Assembly: GCA_028822745.1 (NCBI GenBank) | Contig: JAPKCZ010000116.1 | Location: 1-6,523, forward strand | Origin: Kiritimatiellia bacterium | GTDB taxonomy: Bacteria; Verrucomicrobiota; Kiritimatiellia; UBA8416; JAIOPI01 | DNA length: 6,523 bases | Direction of reading: 5' to 3' | In this document: positions 1 to 5,802 of the stretch, one piece after another | Layout: every line of letters begins with the position of its first letter | Numbering within the stretch: position 1 is the first letter of the stretch | Made by a program: the position numbers and the translations under genes | Notes under the pieces: model-generated | What the model saw: the letters and a program-made list of their open reading frames with translations, nothing else | The model's database searches: none | What the model was told of the DNA's origin: nothing

Positions 1-1841
1 TGATGATTGGCCATAATGGTTTCGATTTCACCAAATCCGCCGAACACCTTGTAGCCATGGACGTAGCGCCCTTTTAGGTTTATGTCATCATCAATCATGC
101 CAATGAAGTAGACGGGCTCCTGGGTGCCGATCTTCCGAAAACTCTGCTGCAATAGGTATAGCGTGCAGTCGTAACCCGCCCCATAAATGAGCGCCTGCCG
201 CAAGGTGCTCTGCGTCTGAAGGCGTTGGTGCCAAACGAGCGAATCTTGCGCAGCGCGGGGGAGGGCACGCATACCTGCGACAAGGAAAAGCGATACGAAC
301 ATGTGCATGATGAGCTGCTGGGACATACTTCTTTCGCTGGTTTGTCCGAGAAGAATCGTCGTGTTGTTCATGTGACCCGCATCAATTGAAACCACGTTGA
401 AGGTTGGATCAAATCCGCCGGACATCAACGAAACACCGGCTGCCAGCAGAATGCCGGCCCCTAACGCAACGGACAGGACGACGTATTCCGAAACGCGGGC
501 GCGGCTCCAAACGCGTGAGTAGGTGCGTGCGACGAGGAGCGCAAGAAAGGGGACGCCGACCCAAAGAGGAATTTGGTCGAACCAATACAGCTTCAGGCTC
601 TCAAGGCCATGTCCGGGAGCCGACATAAAGCAGGCCAGTGCTAAGGCGAGGCACATGGCCAGAGCGTCCAAAACAGGATAAATCAGCGCTGCCATCACGC
701 GGCTGGGGGGGCGGTGCAAGCCCTGCGTAATGACGACGGCACTATCCCATAGCTCGACGCGCGCGAGATGGCGAACAAAGACATAACTGCCCCCAACAAA
801 GGCGAGAATGAAAATACCAACAGCAGCCGAATGGTACATCATGCTCAGAAAGCCGATGCCGACGAGAACGATGCTGAACAGGTACAGCCACGTCGCGGCG
901 GCACGGTCGGAGAGCCCAGATCGTAGCAAGCGATGATGCATGTGGTCCATGTCGGCGTCGAAAATGCGCTTTTGGGTTGTCGTCTCCTCTGCTTCCGCTT
1001 CATCCGATGCGAGGCGACGCACCGTTCTCCGCCAGACGGCCAGAACGGTATCGAAGATGGGCACGCCGATGGCTAGTAACGGAACAAAGACGGAGGCGAA
1101 GACGGTTCCTTTCGCAGATGAACTCACGGCCACGGCGGCGAGCGTGAATCCGAGGAACATGCTGCCCGAGTCCCCTAGGAAAATAGAGGCCGGGTGAAAA
1201 TTGTAACGTAAAAAGCCCAGACAAGCGCCCATGAGTCCAAGCACGATGAGCGCATCGCCCGGCGTGTGCCGGAACAGAAATGAACCCGCAATACCGACGC
1301 AGGCAATACTGGCTAGTCCCGTTGCCAATCCGTCCATGCCGTCAACCAGGTTAAATGCATTAATGATGGTTACAAACCACAGCACCGTCACGGCCAAGTC
1401 TATGGCCAGCGGTAGGTGGACGCCCAGCAAGCGCCCGACATTCATATCGCAGTAGAACGCCAACACCGCAACCACGACTTGACCAGCTAGCTTGGTTCGG
1501 GCGCGCAGGTTCCAGCGATCATCAATCAGCCCCACAGCCAGAATTAAAGACGACAGCATCAGGAAGTTGGTCCACCAATCAACGCCCAGATTGCCTCGGA
1601 AGGGAATCCACGGGAAGAAAAGCGCTGCTGCGCAGGCCGCGTGAAAACCGAGAAAAACGCTGATGCCACAGCGTGGCGTGGGCGTGGCGTGGATACGTCG
1701 TTCGCCGGGAATGTCGAGCAACCCGATTTTGCTCGCGAGGCGCCCAATGAGTGGGGTCAACACAAAGGTCGTCACAAAACCCACTAGGAGCACGAACGCG
1801 TACTTCATGATGAACTGCGATTGCGCGATCGTATCCTGCAT
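1..1841 (-). CDS. WecA-like undecaprenyl-phosphate sugar-1-phosphate transferase fused to a FlaA1/CapD-type membrane and Rossmann module (3' end outside window)
   Basis: The frame is open for 613 codons from the ATG at 1841 to the window edge, with no stop seen, so the C-terminus is missing. An in-frame TAA lies ten codons upstream and no other start codon falls in between, which fixes the start. Residues 1-350 are a polytopic polyprenyl-phosphate HexNAc-1-P transferase (MraY/WecA/TagO superfamily). Visible motifs are PTPR (54-57), the DD pair in LIDDRWNL (105-112), NAFNLVDGMDGLA (161-173), FLGDSGS (221-227), PIFD (261-264) and the HxHHRLL-type motif MDHMHHRLL (298-306). The family moves a sugar-1-phosphate from a UDP-sugar to undecaprenyl phosphate at the inner membrane, starting glycan assembly. 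From about residue 378 a second module begins: hydrophobic helices near 383-405 and 425-437, the ARTYSRVWSRAR segment (438-449) that resembles the GLYRRxWRYAS region of FlaA1/CapD/WbpM proteins, helices near 453-473 and 511-525, then a Rossmann-like domain from about 548 (IYGAGYDC, VYFIGMIDDD, GYKVFGG). The second half matches the nucleotide-binding domain that precedes the SDR part in FlaA1/CapD proteins; whether an SDR domain follows cannot be seen. The gene has its own promoter. Confidence is high for the first domain, good for the second. Confidence 0.9.
   Translation of the reverse strand, partial: MQDTIAQSQFIMKYAFVLLVGFVTTFVLTPLIGRLASKIGLLDIPGERRIHATPTPRCGISVFLGFHAACAAALFFPWIPFRGNLGVDWWTNFLMLSSLILAVGLIDDRWNLRARTKLAGQVVVAVLAFYCDMNVGRLLGVHLPLAIDLAVTVLWFVTIINAFNLVDGMDGLATGLASIACVGIAGSFLFRHTPGDALIVLGLMGACLGFLRYNFHPASIFLGDSGSMFLGFTLAAVAVSSSAKGTVFASVFVPLLAIGVPIFDTVLAVWRRTVRRLASDEAEAEETTTQKRIFDADMDHMHHRLLRSGLSDRAAATWLYLFSIVLVGIGFLSMMYHSAAVGIFILAFVGGSYVFVRHLARVELWDSAVVITQGLHRPPSRVMAALIYPVLDALAMCLALALACFMSAPGHGLESLKLYWFDQIPLWVGVPFLALLVARTYSRVWSRARVSEYVVLSVALGAGILLAAGVSLMSGGFDPTFNVVSIDAGHMNNTTILLGQTSERSMSQQLIMHMFVSLFLVAGMRALPRAAQDSLVWHQRLQTQSTLRQALIYGAGYDCTLYLLQQSFRKIGTQEPVYFIGMIDDDINLKGRYVHGYKVFGGFGEIETIMANH
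1671..1692. repeat. 11-bp perfect tandem duplication inside the WecA-like gene
   Basis: The 11-mer GCGTGGCGTGG occurs twice, back to back. On the coding (minus) strand it encodes the HATPTPRC segment, which corresponds to the conserved PTPRxGG region of WecA/MraY-family proteins. The duplication therefore probably reflects the coding constraint of repeated Ala-Thr-Pro-Thr-Pro codons and is unlikely to be a functional DNA repeat. Confidence 0.6.
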
Positions 1842-1889
1842 AATGTCGTCCGTATCACCCTGCCTGTGTGATTACAAAAAATCGAAAAG

Positions 1890-1918
1890 ACTATATCATT
1901 CGCACCTTGTGTTATCAA
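1890..1918 (-). promoter_or_regulatory. Predicted sigma-70-like promoter for the WecA-like fusion gene
   Basis: Reading the minus strand in the 92-base gap between the acetyltransferase stop (1934) and the WecA-like ATG (1841), there is TTGATA at 1918-1913 and TATAGT at 1895-1890, separated by exactly 17 bases. Each hexamer matches the TTGACA/TATAAT consensus at five of six positions. A start site near 1883 would give a leader of about 40 bases. The surrounding gap is clearly more AT-rich than the flanking genes. No convincing rho-independent terminator hairpin is seen in the gap, so read-through from the upstream operon may add to expression. This is a prediction from consensus match and position only. 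Confidence 0.6.
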
Positions 1919-1933
1919 GTCGCGCGATTGTTG

Positions 1934-2491
1934 TCAGGGCGCGTCGCGAAGGACACGTGGTTTAATGGGGACGCATGGCTGTCCGCCGCAGATCATATCG
2001 GGAGGTAGGTCTTTGGTGACGACGCTGCCGGCCGACACGATGGTGTTGCGTCCGATGGTGACACCGGGTCCGATAAAGGCATTGGCGCAGATCCATGCGC
2101 CATCTTCAATGGTGATCGGTTGGTGTATGAGACCGAAATGAGGGTCCGTCGTGTCGTGGCTTCCGGTGCACAGGAATGCACGCTGTGAAATGCACACATT
2201 GTTGCCGAGCGTGACGTGGTCCAAGTTCAAGATGTACGCCTCTTCGCCAATCCAGCAATTGTTTCCTGCTCGAAGTCGCCATGGAAAGGTGATCTGAACG
2301 CGCGGTTTGCAGACGAAGGCTGTCCCGAGCGTGGCACCCAGGGATCTCAGCAAGGACGCTTTCAGGCGGTAGTTTTTGAATGGGCTTTGAAAAAGAAGCT
2401 GCCGAACAGCGAGCCAGAGCGCTTCTTTGCTGCGTCCGCCGCCGCGGTCGAAGATTGGGTTTTCGAATTTTGATAGATCTACGGTTTGCAT
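1934..2491 (-). CDS. WcaF-type left-handed beta-helix (hexapeptide repeat) O-acetyltransferase
   Basis: This 185-residue protein has the length and layout of the WcaF-like acetyltransferases of polysaccharide loci, which move acetyl from acetyl-CoA to a sugar hydroxyl. An N-terminal segment (1-60) with the FENPIF and SPFKNYRLKASLLRSLGA signatures is followed by the parallel beta-helix with hexapeptide repeats: RAGNNCWIGEEAYI (74-87), VTLGNNVCISQRAFL (93-107), ITIEDGAWICANAFIGPGVTIG across 126-147, and IVSAGSVVTKDLPP (151-164). The presumed catalytic histidine is H112 in TGSHD. The usual ending AGNPA is replaced by GGQPCVPIKPR. The ATG at 2491 is chosen because AGGAA stands 5 bases upstream. 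A start at 2548 would add 19 residues unlike the family and would overlap the previous gene. The gene follows the GT4 stop by 8 bases, so it belongs to the same operon. It probably acetylates a sugar of the repeat unit; the acceptor is unknown. Confidence 0.9.
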   Translation of the reverse strand: MQTVDLSKFENPIFDRGGGRSKEALWLAVRQLLFQSPFKNYRLKASLLRSLGATLGTAFVCKPRVQITFPWRLRAGNNCWIGEEAYILNLDHVTLGNNVCISQRAFLCTGSHDTTDPHFGLIHQPITIEDGAWICANAFIGPGVTIGRNTIVSAGSVVTKDLPPDMICGGQPCVPIKPRVLRDAP

Positions 2492-2496
2492 AAACG

Positions 2497-2501
2497 TTCC
2501 T
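2497..2501 (-). promoter_or_regulatory. Ribosome binding site AGGAA of the acetyltransferase gene
   Basis: AGGAA on the minus strand lies 5 bases before the ATG at 2491 and overlaps the TAG stop codon (2502-2500) of the preceding glycosyltransferase. It supports 2491 as the real start over the longer frame from 2548, and suggests translational coupling. Confidence 0.65.
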
Positions 2502-3681
2502 ATGCGTCTGCGAGGCAGTCCGGACGAGGCCCTGCCTTGATCATCCAATAATACACGGCAATCATTTCACGTGCGATATTTTCCCATGTGTATCGGCCTA
2601 CGACCAAAGCGCGAGCGCGTTGTCCCAAGGCGTCACGCTCAGATTGTTCCATACGGGTCAAGCGCATCAAGCCCTCCGCAATACTGTCTGGTGCGGGGTT
2701 AACCACGATGGCAGTGTCATGGGTTTCCTCTGGCGGCAAGTTGCACTCAGGGGTGACGATGGCGGGAAGTGCGTAGGCGAATGCTTCCAGTACGGCCATG
2801 GGCAGGCCTTCGCTATAGGAGGGCAGGATATAGGCGTCCACGTTGCGAAGCCACGCGTCTTTGGCCGCACCGTAAACGGGGCCAATAAAGTGGACTTGGT
2901 CGTCTATTTGAAGCTCGTGAATGCGGGCTTCGACCTCGGCGCGGTGACCCCCATTATCGGGTCCCGCTATAACGAATACCCAATCATCCAGCTGTGCTTT
3001 GCACTGTGCGATGGCATCGACGAGCGGCAGCAGCCCCTTCTTCGCGTGCAGGCGCGACATGAAAAGACATCGTTTTCGGTCGCGCCAAATCTCCGGAACG
3101 GGGGTTTCGACAGCGCGGGTATTCAGATCGGGAATGTCGACCCCGTTGGGCACGACCGCAACCGGGTTTTGCAGCCCAAATGCTCGAATCTGGTGAAGCT
3201 CGGCTTCGCATAGAGCATGAATACATGCCGCATTCTGTAGATTGCGGTTCTCGTAGAGTATGCCAGCCAGGCGCTTTTGGGTCGCGGATTGCGCCAAGGC
3301 CCATGTGTCGAGCATGCCACGCGGAGAAATAATGGTGGGCGCGGACGCGGCGCGAGAGGCGCAAAGGGTGGCATAGGATGTCAGTTTCCACAGCCCCTGT
3401 AAGTGTATGATGCTGCCGTCATCGGTCAAGTCGCTGAGATGACGATGCAGAGCAGGGCTCAGTCCAAGGTTGGCTGGGCCGCGCGGCTTGAAGGCGGTTG
3501 GGTGCAGCGGGAGCCAAGATGTCGCGTCCGTGTCGAAGTGTGTATCCCATAGGCCCGCGACATCGACGTGAACGCCCTGGGCGGCAATCTGCTGCGCCAA
3601 GCGTCGCACGGACACATACAGTCCGCCCGCTTCGCGTGACATCAAGTGTGTCAGCGTGTGTACCCTGAGTGTTGTGTTCAT
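2500..3681 (-). CDS. GT4-family (GT-B fold) glycosyltransferase
   Basis: The protein of 393 residues is a retaining GT-B glycosyltransferase that would transfer a sugar from a nucleotide sugar to the growing lipid-linked oligosaccharide at the cytoplasmic face of the membrane. The N-terminal acceptor half shows the glycine-rich loop REAGGLYVSVRRLA (16-29), HLQGLW (93-98) and SPRGMLDTWAL (119-129). The linker has VVPNGVD (176-182). The C-terminal donor-binding half starts with FMSRLHAKKG (207-216), where R210 and K214/K215 are in the expected phosphate-binding position, followed by VIAGP (237-241) and the EX7E motif SEGLPMAVLEA (290-300; E291 and E299). Length and motif order are normal, with no sign of damage. 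The start at 3681 forms an ATGA overlap with the stop of the upstream GT4. The frame could begin 16 codons earlier at 3729, but that stretch lies inside the upstream gene and precedes the normal GT-B first strand (LRVHTLTHL). Donor and acceptor cannot be told. Confidence 0.92.
   Translation of the reverse strand: MNTTLRVHTLTHLMSREAGGLYVSVRRLAQQIAAQGVHVDVAGLWDTHFDTDATSWLPLHPTAFKPRGPANLGLSPALHRHLSDLTDDGSIIHLQGLWKLTSYATLCASRAASAPTIISPRGMLDTWALAQSATQKRLAGILYENRNLQNAACIHALCEAELHQIRAFGLQNPVAVVPNGVDIPDLNTRAVETPVPEIWRDRKRCLFMSRLHAKKGLLPLVDAIAQCKAQLDDWVFVIAGPDNGGHRAEVEARIHELQIDDQVHFIGPVYGAAKDAWLRNVDAYILPSYSEGLPMAVLEAFAYALPAIVTPECNLPPEETHDTAIVVNPAPDSIAEGLMRLTRMEQSERDALGQRARALVVGRYTWENIAREMIAVYYWMIKAGPRPDCLADA
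3678..3681 (-). promoter_or_regulatory. ATGA stop/start overlap coupling two glycosyltransferase genes
   Basis: On the minus strand the TGA stop of the upstream GT4 (3680-3678) overlaps the ATG start of the next GT4 (3681-3679). The bases before it (AACTCAGAAAACGAA) contain no clear Shine-Dalgarno, so the second enzyme is probably translated by termination-reinitiation, keeping the two transferases at linked levels. The coupling mechanism is inferred. Confidence 0.7.
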
Positions 3682-4889
3682 TTCGTTTTCTGAGTTCGCT
3701 CGACCAAAGCAATTTTTGCCGCTTCCCAAAGGCTGGTGCCAAAACGTTCGACACCCCAGTCCTTGATCCGTTCCTGTGACGCGGCCCCCATGGCGTGCAT
3801 GCGCGCTGGATCTGAACAGGTGTCGTGCAATGCACGCGTCATGTCGTCGACGCTGTACGGGTCGAATTGGGTTCCGTTTTTACCGACGTCGACGAGTGTC
3901 GGCGCCGAGCCACAGCGCGATGAAACAGCGACAGGCAGGCCTGCGGCCATGGCTTCATTGACGACGAGGCCCCATTGTTCCGTTGTTGAAGGGTGGACAA
4001 AGGCCGAGGCCAGGCCGTAGTACGCGGGCAGGTTCTCGTATTGGACGAATCCGGGAAAGTGAACGACGTCATTGAGTCCCAGTCGATGGCATTCGGCGTG
4101 GATGTCGTCGCGAAGCTGTCCGTCACCGCAAAGCACCAGTTCCCATGCGGCGTTCGCTTCGTGTCCGGCTCGAAACGCAGAAAAGGCCTGTAGCAATCGA
4201 AAAAAGTTCTTTTTGTGAATAAAGCGACCTGACGCGAGGAGGAATGTTTTTGGAAGTTTGAATTTGGCCCTAATCGCTTCGGCGTTTTCGCGCGCTGCGT
4301 CGGCGCCGGTTTGGAAGTAGTCGTTATCAACGGCGTCGTAGCCCATTCGGACCTTGTCTGGGCTCATGCCGAGTCGAACGACGTAATCGGCGTGTGCCGA
4401 ACCGCCGACAAGGGCGGATTGATATTGGCGGACGAGCATCTTTTTTACGGATTCTTTCCACCAATGGCGCGGAAAATCGTGCCATGAACTTTCGCTCATT
4501 AGAACGGCTCCGGCGTGTGATTGGCGGCACCACATCAAACCACTTCGCGCTTCGATGTATTGCCAGCCGGGAATGGCCACGACGTCGGGTGTGCACGTGT
4601 CTAGCTCGCGGATGATAGCCCCTCGGATTTCCCGCCGGGAATGGGCCGTTGAGTTTTCCTCAGGAAAAACGGTCAAGCGCTTGAAGTGGCTGCCACCTTC
4701 GTAAACGTCCCACTCATAGGTGGGATCCATGGTTGCCGTTTCGATGCCGATGAGTTCGCACCCGTTGGCCTTGAAGACTTTTCCGGCCGCATCCAGTCGC
4801 GCCACGTGGTAGGGACCAAAGCGCGGAAATAGAATGGCGCAGCGCAATGGGACTGTGTTGGGCCCGGTTGATGCGTTGTCTTCGGTCAT
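3678..4889 (-). CDS. GT4-family (GT-B fold) glycosyltransferase
   Basis: This 403-residue protein is a second GT-B transferase, distinct in sequence from its downstream neighbour. The N-terminal half begins with the first strand CAILFPRFGPYHVARL (17-32), then VVAIPGWQY (103-111) and SESSWHDFPRHWWKESVKK (132-150), a segment with aromatic and basic residues that may face the membrane or acceptor. The linker GYDAVDNDYF (183-192) stands where PNGVD is found in other GT4 proteins. The donor half has ASGRFIHKKNF (219-229; R222 and K226/K227), LVLCGDGQLRDD (251-262) and the EX7E motif TEQWGLVVNEAMAAGLP (303-319; E304 and E312). It should add one sugar to the lipid-linked intermediate in the cytoplasm; specificity is unknown. 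The start is 19 bases after the GT2 stop. Its Shine-Dalgarno is weak (GGGCGAG), and a five-codon frame ends on the start codon (see findings). The N-terminal ten residues are polar and look like an ordinary extension. Confidence 0.92.
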   Translation of the reverse strand: MTEDNASTGPNTVPLRCAILFPRFGPYHVARLDAAGKVFKANGCELIGIETATMDPTYEWDVYEGGSHFKRLTVFPEENSTAHSRREIRGAIIRELDTCTPDVVAIPGWQYIEARSGLMWCRQSHAGAVLMSESSWHDFPRHWWKESVKKMLVRQYQSALVGGSAHADYVVRLGMSPDKVRMGYDAVDNDYFQTGADAARENAEAIRAKFKLPKTFLLASGRFIHKKNFFRLLQAFSAFRAGHEANAAWELVLCGDGQLRDDIHAECHRLGLNDVVHFPGFVQYENLPAYYGLASAFVHPSTTEQWGLVVNEAMAAGLPVAVSSRCGSAPTLVDVGKNGTQFDPYSVDDMTRALHDTCSDPARMHAMGAASQERIKDWGVERFGTSLWEAAKIALVERTQKTK

Positions 4890-4908
4890 GTGTGCTCGCC
4901 CATGGGTG

Positions 4909-5802
4909 TTACTGCGTTGTACACGCCGCGATTCTACTGTTGAGGTCTGCGCGCAGCGCCTTGAAGGCGGCCAGTTGCGCGCGCGAAAACGGTGTGCGCT
5001 GGCCTAAGCGTTTCAAAAATATGGCCCAACCCTTCAGTAATCCAACGCAGCGCGCACCGCGGTGTGAGCGCATCTTGGTAATCACGGAAAGCGATTTCAA
5101 TGTGGCATAAACAGGGGCTACAGGCAGAGGGAAATTCAAAGCATAGAGTAAAAAAATGTTTCGTGCCGAAAGAAAAGCATATTCGGCGTCGTCGCGCGCT
5201 GCGCCGCTGTGGCGGTGGATAAAGCGAACACCAGGCTGATAGCGGATGTGATAGCCGGCCCGTATGATGCGCATGGCGAGGTCGTCCTCTTCGTGGCGGT
5301 AACAGAAGAAATCACGGTATCCGCCCACGCCAAGGACGCGTTCACGGTGCATCAATACACCAAACCCGATGAACGTCGGGATGAATCCCGCGGCGAGGTC
5401 AGCTGGTAAGCCGTCGCGATACCCGTCGTATTCGCGAATGGTTTCGAATCGCCAAACGGCAATGTCGCTGTCGAGCGGTTGTTGCATGAAGCTCAGCATC
5501 GCGTCGCCGTTGTCGATGTGGGCATCGTCGTCCAGAAAAAGGCAATAGGTTGTCGTCGCGTTGCGTAGGCCGACGTTGCGTGCTTGTGCCTGGCCGGTGC
5601 GTTTCTCTTGCCGGATGACGCGATGGTTGGGTAAACGAGACACGGCGGCTTTGAGAGCATCCGGATCGTCGGATTGATCGTCGACAACAATCATGGGCGT
5701 TTCCTGAAGCCCGGCTTCAATCAGTTTTTCAACGGTGACGCGAACGTCTTCGGCGCGATTACGTGTTGGAATGATCACGGTGCAATCAGACAGTGCGCTC
5801 AT
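4909..5802 (-). CDS. GT2-family (GT-A fold) glycosyltransferase
   Basis: This 297-residue inverting GT-A glycosyltransferase opens with TVIIPTRNR (8-16), followed by MIVVDDQSDD (37-46), where the DD pair binds the nucleotide. Next come the GQAQARNVGL helix (70-79) and the metal-binding DXD motif LFLDDDAHID (88-97; D91-D93). FGVLMHRERVLGVGGYRDFF (147-166) and YRHEEDDLAMRI (168-179) contain the acidic ED site expected to hold the catalytic base (E172/D173). The C-terminal part (about 205-297) contains SARNIFLLYALNFP (212-225), typical of GT2 enzymes in rhamnosyl- and galactosyl-transferase-like groups, and a basic, partly amphipathic end that may touch the membrane. The start at 5802 is preceded by AGGAGG at the right distance. 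The frame stays open upstream to 5961, but those 53 residues are the Arg/Pro-rich shadow of the overlapping upstream gene and precede the normal GT2 N-terminus. It overlaps the upstream gene by 17 bases, a sign of operon organisation. Confidence 0.92.
   Translation of the reverse strand: MSALSDCTVIIPTRNRAEDVRVTVEKLIEAGLQETPMIVVDDQSDDPDALKAAVSRLPNHRVIRQEKRTGQAQARNVGLRNATTTYCLFLDDDAHIDNGDAMLSFMQQPLDSDIAVWRFETIREYDGYRDGLPADLAAGFIPTFIGFGVLMHRERVLGVGGYRDFFCYRHEEDDLAMRIIRAGYHIRYQPGVRFIHRHSGAARDDAEYAFLSARNIFLLYALNFPLPVAPVYATLKSLSVITKMRSHRGARCVGLLKGWAIFLKRLGQRTPFSRAQLAAFKALRADLNSRIAACTTQ

Noticed and set aside
404..1197. Plus-strand frames of 74-85 codons opposite the WecA-like gene
   Set aside because: The minus strand here is continuously coding with conserved family motifs. 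The plus-strand frames have no recognisable features.
1842..1933. Rho-independent terminator after the acetyltransferase gene
   Set aside because: There are T-rich stretches on the minus strand, but no GC-rich hairpin directly before them; only the short palindrome TCGCGCGA is present. The promoter reading fits better.
2620..3213. Plus-strand frame of 197 codons opposite the GT4 gene
   Set aside because: It lies wholly antisense to a GT4 gene with all expected motifs. Its translation shows no recognisable domain and it has no convincing ribosome binding site, so it is a shadow frame.
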